Part shown: in pieces, positions 10,053 to 18,635 of the stretch
Position numbering within the stretch: the stretch's first letter is position 1
How the letters are laid out: each line of letters opens with the position of its first letter
Source: an uncultured Pelagibacteraceae bacterium
GTDB lineage: Bacteria > Pseudomonadota > Alphaproteobacteria > Pelagibacterales > Pelagibacteraceae
DNA length: 64,000 bases
Direction of reading: 5' to 3'
NCBI GenBank assembly: GCA_902556505.1
Contig: CACDWM010000002.1
Coordinates: forward strand, 90,451 to 154,450
Notes under the pieces: generated by a model
What the model was told of the DNA's origin: nothing
Databases searched by the model: none
What the model saw: only the letters and a program-made list of their open reading frames with translations
Translations under genes and position numbers: made by a program

Positions 10053-11837
10053 TTGAATAAATACAGAACACACAAGTGTAATGAATTAAGAAAAGAGGAT
10101 GTAGATAAAAAAATTTCTCTCTCAGGCTGGATAAATAAAAAAAGAGACCATGGGAATTTATTATTTATTGATTTGAGAGATAATTATGGAATTACCCAAT
10201 GTATAATTGATAAAGATAATAAATATTTTTCTGATTTAGAAAAAATGCAATTAGAAACAGTAATTAAAGTTGAGGGGAAAGTTGTTAACAGATCCAAAGA
10301 AACAATTAATTCTGAAATTGACACTGGTGAAATTGAGGTTGTTATTGAGCAGCATGAAGTTTTAGGTATTTGTAAAGAGCTACCAATGCCAATCTTTAGC
10401 GATCAAGAATATGCAGAAGAAATAAGATTGAAATATAGATTCTTAGATTTAAGAAGAAAAAAAATTCATGAAAATATTATTTTAAGATCCAAGGTTATTT
10501 CATACATCCGAAATGAAATGACTAAATTAGGTTTTTTAGAATTTCAAACACCAATTTTAACCTCATCTAGTCCAGAGGGTGCTAGAGATTTTTTAGTACC
10601 AAGTCGCTTAAATCCAGGAAAATTTTATGCACTACCTCAAGCTCCTCAGCAATTTAAACAATTAATAATGGTTTCGGGCTTTGATAGATACTTTCAAATT
10701 GCACCTTGTTTCAGAGATGAAGATGCGAGAGCGGACAGAAGTCCTGGAGAATTTTATCAATTAGATTTAGAAATGTCATTTGTTGAGCAGGAAGATGTAT
10801 TTAATGTAGTTGAGAAATTAATGGTTAATACATTTAAAAATTTTTCAACTAAAAAACTGATGTTTGATAAATTTCCAAAGATTTCATACAAGGAAGCAAT
10901 GCTTAAATATGGTACAGATAAACCAGATTTAAGAAACCCACTCGTTATAAATGATATAACTGAAATTTTTACAAGGGAAGATGTTTCATTTGAAATATTT
11001 AAAAAATTAGTAAAATCTGGATCAAAAGTCAGATGTATTATTGCAAAAAATACAAAAGATAAACCTAGAAGTTTTTTTGATAATATTGATAAATGGGCAA
11101 AAGAAGAAGGTGCCTCTGGTTTAGCTTATTTTACTTTTGAAAAAGATAAAGATATTTCAGCAAAAGGCCCTATAGGAAAATTTTTTTCTCAGGATGCATT
11201 GGCTGAAATTATGAAAAAAACAAACTGTGAAATAGGGGATAGTATTTTCATGGCTTGTGGAAAACAAGACGAATTAGAAAAAATTACTGCATTAGCAAGG
11301 GATAAAATTGCAAAAGATCTAGATTTAATCGACGAAAATGTTTTCGCATTTTGCTGGATTGTAGACTATCCAATGTTTGAAAAAGATGAGTCAACAAACA
11401 AGATTGAATTTAGTCACAATCCATTTTCAATGCCCCAAGGTAATTTAAGTGAAAAAGATTTTGAAAACCCATTAGATATACTTGCTTATCAATACGACAT
11501 AGTTTGTAATGGTATAGAATTATCTTCAGGAGCAATTAGAAATCATAAACCAGAACTTATGTATAAACTGTTTTCGATCGCAGGATATGATAAAAATCAA
11601 GTAGATGAAAAATTTAGTGGTATGATTAACGCACTTAGTTATGGCGCACCACCACATGGAGGAATAGCACCTGGTATTGATAGAATAGTAATGTTACTTG
11701 CTAATGAGAAAAATATTAGGGAAGTTACTATGTTTCCAATGAACCAAAACGCACAAGATTTGATGATGAATGCACCATCTGAGGTAAATCCAGATCAATT
11801 GAAAGAATTAAATTTAGCTTTAAAAGCAAAAAAATAA
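10053..11837 (+). CDS. aspS: aspartyl-tRNA synthetase (bacterial type)
   Basis: The protein has 594 residues and is a class II synthetase. An N-terminal OB-fold anticodon-binding domain (about 1-110) is followed by the catalytic core with motif 2 FRDEDARADRSPGEFYQLD (about 219-237). A bacterial GAD insertion domain (about 290-420) precedes motif 3 GIAPGIDRIVMLL (about 549-561). The start is a TTG immediately after the hda TAA stop; no in-frame ATG fits the conserved N-terminus RTHKCNELR. Whether it also charges tRNA-Asn cannot be read from the sequence. Confidence 0.96.
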   Translation: MNKYRTHKCNELRKEDVDKKISLSGWINKKRDHGNLLFIDLRDNYGITQCIIDKDNKYFSDLEKMQLETVIKVEGKVVNRSKETINSEIDTGEIEVVIEQHEVLGICKELPMPIFSDQEYAEEIRLKYRFLDLRRKKIHENIILRSKVISYIRNEMTKLGFLEFQTPILTSSSPEGARDFLVPSRLNPGKFYALPQAPQQFKQLIMVSGFDRYFQIAPCFRDEDARADRSPGEFYQLDLEMSFVEQEDVFNVVEKLMVNTFKNFSTKKLMFDKFPKISYKEAMLKYGTDKPDLRNPLVINDITEIFTREDVSFEIFKKLVKSGSKVRCIIAKNTKDKPRSFFDNIDKWAKEEGASGLAYFTFEKDKDISAKGPIGKFFSQDALAEIMKKTNCEIGDSIFMACGKQDELEKITALARDKIAKDLDLIDENVFAFCWIVDYPMFEKDESTNKIEFSHNPFSMPQGNLSEKDFENPLDILAYQYDIVCNGIELSSGAIRNHKPELMYKLFSIAGYDKNQVDEKFSGMINALSYGAPPHGGIAPGIDRIVMLLANEKNIREVTMFPMNQNAQDLMMNAPSEVNPDQLKELNLALKAKK

Positions 11838-11838
11838 C

Positions 11839-12663
11839 TTATTTTTTACCTTTTAAACTTATTTTTACATCTGAAAGATCAACTAGATTTTTTTTATAAT
11901 TATTTCTAACAAAACCTTTACTGGTAATGTCTTTTACAATTTTCAATAATTGATTTTGATCTTCAGAGCTTTGATCTTCTGTATTTGTGGCATCATTTCC
12001 TCCAATAGCTGGAGTATGTGCTAGATCTTCTCTATTTTGATATGAAATAGCTAATTCTCTGAAAATATAATCCAAAATTGATGTAGCACTTAAAATTCTA
12101 TCATTACCATGTACTTTGCCTGATGGTTCAAATTTTGTGCCAACAAATGCACTTATAAACTCATCTAACGGAACACCGTATTGAAGGCCTAAAGAAACAG
12201 CAATTGCAAAGTTATTCATTAAGGCTTTAACAAGTTCACCTTCTTTACTGGTATCAATAAATATTTCTCCAATTTTTCCGTCTTCATATTCTCCAGTATG
12301 TAGGTAAACTTTGTGGTCACCAATAGTAGCTTTTTGAATATATCCTTTTCTTCTGTCAGGCATGCTAAACCTTTTACCTAACTTCTCGTTAGCCATGTTT
12401 ATACTTGTTATTACACTTTCTTTAATTATTGGGTTTTTTTTATCCGTTTCGGTAACTACATCCACTTTGTTGTTTTCAAGGACTTTATTGTTTTTAGGAT
12501 CTAAACTTTTTGTTTTTCTATTATCAAGTTTTACGTCTAAAACCTCAAATTTACCATCATCTCTTTTTTCTAAATTTTTTAACTCTGTCTCATTAATATC
12601 ATCTAAATAATGATTTACTTTAAAGGTACAGGTATAATAAGTTTCAACTAAATACTTTGCCAT
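11839..12663 (-). CDS. stand-alone TSCPD-domain protein, derived from the C-terminus of class II ribonucleotide reductase
   Basis: The protein has 274 residues. Residues about 95-215 ([20 protein letters not shown], then [40 protein letters not shown] and [20 protein letters not shown]) match what I know of the C-terminal region of alphaproteobacterial B12-dependent NrdJ. There is no room for the ten-stranded catalytic barrel, and the terminal cysteine pair of NrdJ is absent. An N-terminal segment (1-90) is charged, with one cysteine near residue 12. It is therefore not a reductase by itself; a regulatory or accessory role is a guess. It is convergent with aspS with a 1-base gap. Confidence 0.8.
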   Translation of the reverse strand: MAKYLVETYYTCTFKVNHYLDDINETELKNLEKRDDGKFEVLDVKLDNRKTKSLDPKNNKVLENNKVDVVTETDKKNPIIKESVITSINMANEKLGKRFSMPDRRKGYIQKATIGDHKVYLHTGEYEDGKIGEIFIDTSKEGELVKALMNNFAIAVSLGLQYGVPLDEFISAFVGTKFEPSGKVHGNDRILSATSILDYIFRELAISYQNREDLAHTPAIGGNDATNTEDQSSEDQNQLLKIVKDITSKGFVRNNYKKNLVDLSDVKISLKGKK

Positions 12664-12777
12664 TTGACCTCAATTTAAATTTTAATTTGAATAATGAATC
12701 AATTAATTTATATACATATTCATATTTTAGTCTAATTTAAATTTTACAATTTTTAATTGAATAAATAAAAAAATATT

Positions 12778-13137
12778 ATGTTGACACTCTTAAAGAAAAT
12801 TTTCACTTGGTGGAATCAAGATACTTTTGGAACAAGATTAAAAACTATTTTTTTTGGAAAACTAGTTGGCGCTGATGAGCTAGGTAATAAATACTATGAA
12901 AGTAAAAACGGAAAAAGATGGGTTATCTATTCAAACACAATAGACGCATCTAAAATTCCTGTTGAATGGTATTCTTGGATACATTTTACACCAAATAAAA
13001 TTGAGAAAAAACATACCTTAGAAAAATATGAATGGCAAAAACCACATCAAGAAAATTTAACTGGGACTGACGCAGCATATTATCCAAATAAAAATAAAGA
13101 TGGTATTAAAAAGAAATACTCAAGTTGGAAAGAATAA
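12778..13137 (+). CDS. NDUFA12-family NADH:ubiquinone oxidoreductase accessory subunit
   Basis: The protein has 119 residues and matches the B17.2/NDUFA12 family. The core is TFGTRLKTIFFGKLVGADEL, then GNKYYESKNGKRWVIYS and VEWYSWIHFTPNK. This family is shared by mitochondria and Alphaproteobacteria and is a peripheral assembly or structural subunit of complex I. A 114-base AT-rich region upstream should hold the promoter. The DUF2155 gene starts inside its 3' end (38-base overlap), a pairing common in Alphaproteobacteria. Confidence 0.9.
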   Translation: MLTLLKKIFTWWNQDTFGTRLKTIFFGKLVGADELGNKYYESKNGKRWVIYSNTIDASKIPVEWYSWIHFTPNKIEKKHTLEKYEWQKPHQENLTGTDAAYYPNKNKDGIKKKYSSWKE

Positions 13138-13507
13138 TTTTAAATTAATCTATTTAGTTTTTTTATTTTATTTTTGTTTAGTTTTAAACTTAAACGCAAA
13201 AAATAATTTAGAGGGAACTTTTACTGATATCAAAATTTTGGATAAAATAAGTTCAAAAAACACTTTACTTAAACTTAAAAATGGAGAATTAGTAAAGTTT
13301 AAAGATTTATCAATTAAAAGTCTGAAATGTAAAAATTCAGAATTTGATGATAATCCAGAAATAACTGCTTATATCCAAGTTAGAGATTTGACTAATAAAA
13401 ATAACGATGAAGTTTTTATTTTTAATGGTTGGATGTTTTCATCAAGTCCATCAATTGCACCTTTTGACCATCCTGTTTATGATGTTTGGCTTGTAAACTG
13501 TTATTAA
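13100..13507 (+). CDS. DUF2155 exported protein
   Basis: The protein has 135 residues. A signal peptide (hydrophobic about 17-31, LIYLVFLFYFCLVLNL, cleavage after NAK) precedes a compact domain. This ends in EVFIFNGWMFSSSPSIAPFD and HPVYDVWLVNCY, the recognisable DUF2155 core with paired cysteines (about 71 and 134). Function is unknown; the family is periplasmic or lipoprotein-like. It overlaps the NDUFA12 gene by 38 bases and shares a TTAA stop with the convergent accC at 13504-13507. The ATG at 13100 is the only start that keeps the signal peptide. Confidence 0.8.
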   Translation: MVLKRNTQVGKNNFKLIYLVFLFYFCLVLNLNAKNNLEGTFTDIKILDKISSKNTLLKLKNGELVKFKDLSIKSLKCKNSEFDDNPEITAYIQVRDLTNKNNDEVFIFNGWMFSSSPSIAPFDHPVYDVWLVNCY

Positions 13508-14841
13508 ACAATTGAATCTTTATCTAGCCAACTAACGTTAAAATCTGAATTGATAAATTTTTTGTGGTTTAGTAATTTTTTATGTAGAGGTATTGTTGTA
13601 GTTATTCCTTCAATTACAAATTCATCTAAAGATCTATTCATTCTTTGAATAGCTTCTGTTCTGTTTCTACCATGACAAATTAACTTACAAACCATACTGT
13701 CGTAATAGGGTGTTACCTTATAACCTTGAAATATTGCGCCATCTACTCTAGTTCTAAAACCAGACGGTTGATGACACATGGTAATAACTCCAGGCGAAGG
13801 CTGAAAGTTTTTAGTAGCATCCTCAGCATTTATTCTACATTCAATTGCATGTCCTCTAGGATTTATATCACTTTGTTTTAAAGCTGTTTCTCCTGAAAAA
13901 GTAATCCAAATTTGCTCTTTAATAATATCAATCCCAGTAACCATCTCAGTTACAGGATGTTCAACTTGAACTCTTGTATTCATTTCAAGGAAATAAAATT
14001 TTCCATCTTCATATATAAACTCAACAGTGCCAGCTCCCATATAGCCTATTTTTGCTACCATTTTTACTGTTCTCTCAAATAAATCTTTTCTTATTTTATC
14101 ATTTAAAACCGGACTTGGTGTTTCTTCTATTAATTTTTGATGTCTTCTTTGAACTGAGCAATCTCTTTCATGAAGGTGAACTACTCTATTTTTTCCAGCT
14201 AATATTTGAACCTCAATATGTCTTGGATTTTGAAAAAATTTTTCAATATAAACTTCGTCATTACCAAAGTATTTTTGTGCTTCTGATTTTGCAGTTGAAA
14301 ACAACGTTTCAAATTCTTTTTCCTCATAAACTATTTTCATACCTTTACCTCCACCTCCACCTGAGGCTTTAATTAAGACAGGAAAACCAATTTTTTTACA
14401 AAGTTCTTTTGCTTCAGAAACGTCTTTTACTCCTCCTTCAGAACCTTCAATAACAGGTAATCCATTTTCCTCAGCTATTCTTTTTGCTTGGATTTTATCA
14501 CCCATCATTTCAATATGTTTTGATGAAGCTCCTATAAAATTAATTTTATTCTCTTCTAAAATTCTTGCAAAATTTGCATTTTCCGAAAGAAAACCATAGC
14601 CAGGATGAACAGCATCAGCATTTGTAAGTTCTATTGCTGACATTAAAGCTGGAATATTTAAATAACTATTTGCTGGTTGATGAGAACCAATACATACACT
14701 TTCATCAGCCATTCTAACATGCATACTTTCTCTATCTACATCAGAATGAACAGCTACAGTAGGAATTCCCCATTCTTTACATGCTCTAATAATTCTAACT
14801 GCAATTTCCCCACGGTTTGCAATTAAAATTTTTTTAAACAT
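13504..14841 (-). CDS. accC: acetyl-CoA carboxylase, biotin carboxylase subunit
   Basis: The protein has 445 residues, typical for AccC. It carboxylates biotin on AccB using ATP and bicarbonate in the first half of malonyl-CoA formation. It starts FKKILIANRGEIAVRIIRAC. The ATP-grasp loop is KASGGGGGKGMKIV (about 159-172). RDCSVQRRHQKLIEETPSP and EMNTRVQVEHPVTEMVTG (about 288-305) provide metal and bicarbonate residues. It lies 3 bases after accB in the aroQ-accB-accC operon. Confidence 0.97.
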   Translation of the reverse strand: MFKKILIANRGEIAVRIIRACKEWGIPTVAVHSDVDRESMHVRMADESVCIGSHQPANSYLNIPALMSAIELTNADAVHPGYGFLSENANFARILEENKINFIGASSKHIEMMGDKIQAKRIAEENGLPVIEGSEGGVKDVSEAKELCKKIGFPVLIKASGGGGGKGMKIVYEEKEFETLFSTAKSEAQKYFGNDEVYIEKFFQNPRHIEVQILAGKNRVVHLHERDCSVQRRHQKLIEETPSPVLNDKIRKDLFERTVKMVAKIGYMGAGTVEFIYEDGKFYFLEMNTRVQVEHPVTEMVTGIDIIKEQIWITFSGETALKQSDINPRGHAIECRINAEDATKNFQPSPGVITMCHQPSGFRTRVDGAIFQGYKVTPYYDSMVCKLICHGRNRTEAIQRMNRSLDEFVIEGITTTIPLHKKLLNHKKFINSDFNVSWLDKDSIV

Positions 14842-14844
14842 TAT

Positions 14845-15279
14845 TTATTCTAGGATAATAATAGTTTGACCAAATTCTACAGGTTGGCCATCTTCAACAC
14901 AAATTTCTTTTACTACACCATCTGCTGTTGAAGGAACATGATTCATTGTTTTCATTGCCTCAACAATCATTATTGTATCACCTTTTTTAATTTTTTTTCC
15001 AACCTCAACAAATTTTTTAGCACCGGGCTCTGGTGCATGATATGCTGTTCCAATTATAGGTGAAGTAATTTCAGTTCCTGATTTAGCATTTTGAGTTTGA
15101 ATAGGTGTTGAACTTGTTGCTGGTGATGAGGACGAAATAACTTGTGGTTGATTGCTAATTGAAACATTATTTTTTGATACTTTAATTTTTGTATCCTTTT
15201 CAGTTATCTCAATTTCAGTAAGATTAAATTCTTTTAAATAATCACTAAGTTCTTGAATTATTTTTTTATCTATTTTCAT
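14845..15279 (-). CDS. accB: biotin carboxyl carrier protein of acetyl-CoA carboxylase
   Basis: The protein has 144 residues. A short N-terminal helix-rich domain and a Ser/Thr/Pro/Gln linker (about 40-66) lead to the biotinyl domain TSPIIGTAYHAPEPGAKKFV. The biotinylated lysine is K110 in VEAMKTMN. It carries the carboxyl group between AccC and the carboxyltransferase. It overlaps the 3' end of aroQ by 14 bases and sits 3 bases before accC, so all three are cotranscribed. Confidence 0.96.
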   Translation of the reverse strand: MKIDKKIIQELSDYLKEFNLTEIEITEKDTKIKVSKNNVSISNQPQVISSSSPATSSTPIQTQNAKSGTEITSPIIGTAYHAPEPGAKKFVEVGKKIKKGDTIMIVEAMKTMNHVPSTADGVVKEICVEDGQPVEFGQTIIILE

Positions 15280-15715
15280 TTTGCAAAGTCTTTTGTAATG
15301 AAATTATGGCCAAAATATATCCTTCAGCACCTAATCCAAATATTCCTCCACTTACGACACCACTTATAAGTGATTTATGTCTAAATTCCTCTCTTTTGTA
15401 AATATTAGATAAATGTAGCTCGATAATTGGTTTTTTGAATAAATCTAGAGCATCTCTTATGGCCACAGAGGTATGAGTAAATGCAGCAGCATTTATAATC
15501 ATACCATCAAATTTTTTTCTAGCATCTTGAATTATATTAACGAGTTCTCCTTCAACATTAGATTGGGCAAATTCAACATCAAGACCAATTTCTTGCGCTT
15601 TTTTAGAACAATTTTCTTTAAGTTGGTCAAACGTAGTTGATCCATATTGTGATTGTTCTCTTTCTCCTAATAGATTAAGATTTGGACCATTAATAATAAT
15701 TATTTTATTATTCAT
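15266..15715 (-). CDS. aroQ: type II 3-dehydroquinate dehydratase
   Basis: The protein has 149 residues, the dodecameric type II enzyme of the shikimate pathway. Motifs are the N-terminal NGPNLNLLGEREQSQYG with the active-site tyrosine, NAAAFTHTSVAIRDAL with the conserved substrate-binding region, and IELHLSNIYKREEFRHKSLI with the catalytic histidine. It heads the aroQ-accB-accC operon, a standard alphaproteobacterial arrangement, and diverges from thiS with a 16-base gap. Confidence 0.96.
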   Translation of the reverse strand: MNNKIIIINGPNLNLLGEREQSQYGSTTFDQLKENCSKKAQEIGLDVEFAQSNVEGELVNIIQDARKKFDGMIINAAAFTHTSVAIRDALDLFKKPIIELHLSNIYKREEFRHKSLISGVVSGGIFGLGAEGYILAIISLQKTLQNENR

Positions 15716-15731
15716 TCAGCATTTATATACG

Positions 15732-15950
15732 ATGAAAAAAATAAAAAAAATAAAAATTAAAATAAATGGTAAAATCAAATCTATAACTCAAAATTCTAAC
15801 CTTTTTATGGTGTTAAAAAATCTAAAAATACCATTAAATAAAGTAGCAATTGAGCTTAACGAAGAAATAGTAGATAAAAAAAAAATTAATAAAATAAAAT
15901 TAAATAAAAATGATAAAATTGAAATAGTTCATTTTATTGGAGGCGGTTAA
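15732..15950 (+). CDS. thiS: sulfur carrier protein ThiS
   Basis: The protein has 72 residues: a Lys-rich start, a ubiquitin-like fold, and the required terminal diglycine (IGGG at the end). ThiS is adenylylated and thiocarboxylated at its last glycine and gives sulfur to ThiG for thiazole synthesis. Its final codons GGA GGC GGT also form the ribosome binding site of thiG. No TPP riboswitch fits in the 16-base gap upstream. Confidence 0.9.
   Translation: MKKIKKIKIKINGKIKSITQNSNLFMVLKNLKIPLNKVAIELNEEIVDKKKINKIKLNKNDKIEIVHFIGGG
15939..15943 (+). promoter_or_regulatory. thiG ribosome binding site made from the thiS diglycine codons
   Basis: The sequence GGAGGCGGT encodes the last three glycines of ThiS. 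Its first five bases are a perfect Shine-Dalgarno core 8 bases before the TTG start of thiG. This decides the thiG start and implies translational coupling. Confidence 0.8.
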
Positions 15951-15951
15951 T

Positions 15952-16725
15952 TTGAAAAAAGATAGTCTAATTATTGCAAATAAAAAATTTAATTCCAGAT
16001 TAATTGTTGGAACGGGAAAATATAAAAGTATGACTGAGTGTGCAAAAGCAATTAAACTGTCTGGGGCAGAAATCGTAACAGTCGCCGTAAGAAGGGTTAA
16101 TATTTCAGACAAAAACAAGCCTTTACTGATGGATTATATTGATCCAAATAAAATAACATATTTACCTAATACTGCCGGATGTTTTAATTCAAAAGAAGCT
16201 TTAAGAACTTTACGATTAGCTAGGGAAATAGGTGGTTGGAAGTTGGTTAAATTAGAAGTTTTGGGAGATAAAAAAAATTTATTTCCTGATATGATAGAAA
16301 CTTTAAAATCCACAGAAGTTCTTGCCAAAGAAGGTTTTAAGGTTATGGTTTATTGCAATGATGATCCTTTAATGGCTAAGCGTTTAGAGAATTCAGGTGC
16401 TGACGCTATTATGCCTTTAGCTGCACCTATAGGATCAGGGCTAGGTATTCAAAACAAAATCAATATTCAAATTATTAGAAAACAAACAAAACTTCCATTA
16501 ATTATTGATGCTGGCTTAGGTCAGGCGTCGGATGCAACAATTGCAATGGAGCTAGGATGTGACGGAGTACTTGTTAATACTGCAATTGCTAAAGCAAAAA
16601 AACCTTTTGAAATGGCGCTCGCATTTAAGAATGCAGTTATAGCAGGAAGACAATCATATAAATCTGGGAGAATAGATAAAGTTTTAATGGGTAATCCATC
16701 CTCTCCAACAAAAGGAATTATTTAG
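15952..16725 (+). CDS. thiG: thiazole synthase ThiG
   Basis: This TIM-barrel enzyme makes the thiazole phosphate moiety of thiamine from deoxyxylulose phosphate, dehydroglycine and the ThiS thiocarboxylate. Blocks are RLIVGTGKYKSMTECAKAI, VAVRRVN, LPNTAGCFNSKEA, the Schiff-base lysine in WKLVKLEVLGD (about residue 97), APIGSGLGIQ and VNTAIAKAKKPFEMA. I choose the TTG at 15952, 8 bases after a GGAGG; the alternative TTG at 15937 lies inside thiS. The product is about 257 residues. The end overlaps convergent rne by 8 bases. Confidence 0.93.
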   Translation: MKKDSLIIANKKFNSRLIVGTGKYKSMTECAKAIKLSGAEIVTVAVRRVNISDKNKPLLMDYIDPNKITYLPNTAGCFNSKEALRTLRLAREIGGWKLVKLEVLGDKKNLFPDMIETLKSTEVLAKEGFKVMVYCNDDPLMAKRLENSGADAIMPLAAPIGSGLGIQNKINIQIIRKQTKLPLIIDAGLGQASDATIAMELGCDGVLVNTAIAKAKKPFEMALAFKNAVIAGRQSYKSGRIDKVLMGNPSSPTKGII

Positions 16726-18535
16726 TTGTTTTAAAACGTCTTTTTTTCTTAAAAATTTTTTTATTAATTTTCTTCTTCTCTTTATTTTCTGCTAATTTAC
16801 TTTCTTTATTTTGTATTTCCAAATTTTTCAATTTTTCATAATATTCTATTAACTCAATTGTTTTTTTTGATTTATTTTTAATATCTATGATGTACTCAGG
16901 TATAATTAAAGAATTATCACTAATAATGTCTATTGTTATTTTATTTTTTTTTTCAAAATAAGTTAAATCATTGACAAAGTTTTCTTTAAGGAAATCAGAA
17001 ATTTTCTCGCATACTTTTAATTCAACAAATTTAGCTTTGTTTATTACAGCTTTTAATTCAACAATTTTTAAGAGTTTTTGAGCGAAAGATTCATCTGTTA
17101 ATGTAACTTTCCATTTTATAGCACTTTCTCTTAGTCTTTGTCTTGACATTTCCAAAAGACCGAAGTTGCTTATTCTACCAATTTGAATTCTAGCTCTATC
17201 TGTCCTGCATTTTTCTTTAAGTTTTCTCTCTACCAATCTTCTATTTCCGTAACTAAGCATATCTATAAAATCAATAATTATTAATCCAGATAAATCTCTT
17301 ATTTTAATTTGTCTTGCTATTTCTTCAGCAGCCTCGATATTTGTATCCAAAGCAGTGCTTTCAACATTTTTTCCTTTTATTGAACTTCCAGAATTTATAT
17401 CAATAGAAACCAAAGCCTCTGTTGGGTTGATAACCAAATATCCTCCTGATTTAAGTTTAATTTCAGAGTCAAATATTTGATTTAACTTTTGTTCAATATT
17501 TTCTTGAATGAATAGTGGAATTTTCCCTCTATATTTTTTTACTTTTTTCACACTTGATGGCATCATAGTTTTCATGAACGATTGAGCTTTTTTATAACCC
17601 TCGTTACCTTCTATAATTATATTTTGGGTATTTTCATCAAACATATCTCTTAAAGTTCTTTTAATAATTTCACTTTCTTGGTGAATTAAAGAAGGAGCAA
17701 TAGAATTTATTGCATTTTCTTTAATTTGACCCCAGGTATTAATTAAAGTTGTTAAATCATTATTTATTTCATTTTTTGTTTTATTGCTTCCAGCAGTTCT
17801 CACAATTAATCCCATCTCCTTAGGTATTTCAATTTCATTTAAAATAGTTCTTATTTTTTTTCTATCAGCAGGATTAAATATTTTTCTTGATATACCTCCA
17901 CCTTTAGGAGTGTTTGGCATTAATACTATATATTTACCAGCAATAGAAATAAAAGTGCTTAAAGCTGCACCTTTTTGACCTCTCTCGTCTTTAAGTACTT
18001 GTACAAGAATTACTTGGTTAGGTTTAATTACTTCCTGAATCTTATATCTTTTAAATTTAAATCTATGCTCTTTTTTTTTTTCTCTTACATCATCTAAATT
18101 TTCTTTTTCAGAAATATTGTCTTTATTATTTGAATCTTCTTCTATTTGTTCTTCTGATATCTTTTCTAAAGGATCATCAATTTCTAGTTTTCCTTCAGCA
18201 ATATTTTCCTCTTCTTTAGCCTCAACTTCTCTTGAAAGTTCTTCTCTAGCTTTTTCTTCCTCCTCTTTAATTTTTTCTAAATCTGCTTTCGGTATCTGAT
18301 AATAATCTGACTGAATGTCATTAAAAGACAAAAACCCATGCCTCTCTCTTCCAAAATCAACAAAAGCTGCTTGCAAAGAAGGTTCAATTCTACTTACTTT
18401 GCCTAAATAAATATTATTTTTAATTAAGTTATTTTTTAAACCTTCGTACTCGTAATCTTCAATATTTTCACCTGATTTAAGAACAACTCTAGTTTCGTTA
18501 GGATGCGAGGCATCGATATATAAATTTTTTTCCAT
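16718..18535 (-). CDS. rne: ribonuclease E/G family endoribonuclease, short form without zinc-link cysteines
   Basis: The protein has 605 residues. An S1 domain (about 35-80 and 160-215) is split by an acidic Glu/Lys-rich insert (about 84-166). The DNase-I-like catalytic part follows with VSIDINSG and GLIIIDFIDM, whose aspartates bind the catalytic magnesium. The tail after about 500 is small and Lys-rich. The long scaffold of gamma-proteobacterial RNase E is missing. The zinc-link CPxC expected right after LLEMSRQRLRESAIKW is also absent. It initiates mRNA decay and rRNA/tRNA processing. It is divergent from mrcA and convergent with thiG. Confidence 0.9.
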   Translation of the reverse strand: MEKNLYIDASHPNETRVVLKSGENIEDYEYEGLKNNLIKNNIYLGKVSRIEPSLQAAFVDFGRERHGFLSFNDIQSDYYQIPKADLEKIKEEEEKAREELSREVEAKEEENIAEGKLEIDDPLEKISEEQIEEDSNNKDNISEKENLDDVREKKKEHRFKFKRYKIQEVIKPNQVILVQVLKDERGQKGAALSTFISIAGKYIVLMPNTPKGGGISRKIFNPADRKKIRTILNEIEIPKEMGLIVRTAGSNKTKNEINNDLTTLINTWGQIKENAINSIAPSLIHQESEIIKRTLRDMFDENTQNIIIEGNEGYKKAQSFMKTMMPSSVKKVKKYRGKIPLFIQENIEQKLNQIFDSEIKLKSGGYLVINPTEALVSIDINSGSSIKGKNVESTALDTNIEAAEEIARQIKIRDLSGLIIIDFIDMLSYGNRRLVERKLKEKCRTDRARIQIGRISNFGLLEMSRQRLRESAIKWKVTLTDESFAQKLLKIVELKAVINKAKFVELKVCEKISDFLKENFVNDLTYFEKKNKITIDIISDNSLIIPEYIIDIKNKSKKTIELIEYYEKLKNLEIQNKESKLAENKEKKKINKKIFKKKRRFKTTK

Positions 18536-18620
18536 AATTTTGTAGATGTTAATTTCATTAGTAATTTAATTTTTAAAATTTTGTTTAATATTCTTGCCAT
18601 ATCTTTAACAAATTCCAAGA

Positions 18621-18626
18621 TATAAT
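18621..18626 (+). promoter_or_regulatory. candidate -10 element for mrcA
   Basis: A perfect TATAAT lies only 9 bases before the mrcA ATG at 18636. If used, transcription would start almost at the start codon, giving a near-leaderless mRNA. No good -35 hexamer is seen at 16-18 bases upstream, so this is weak. Confidence 0.3.
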
Positions 18627-18635
18627 GAAATTAAA

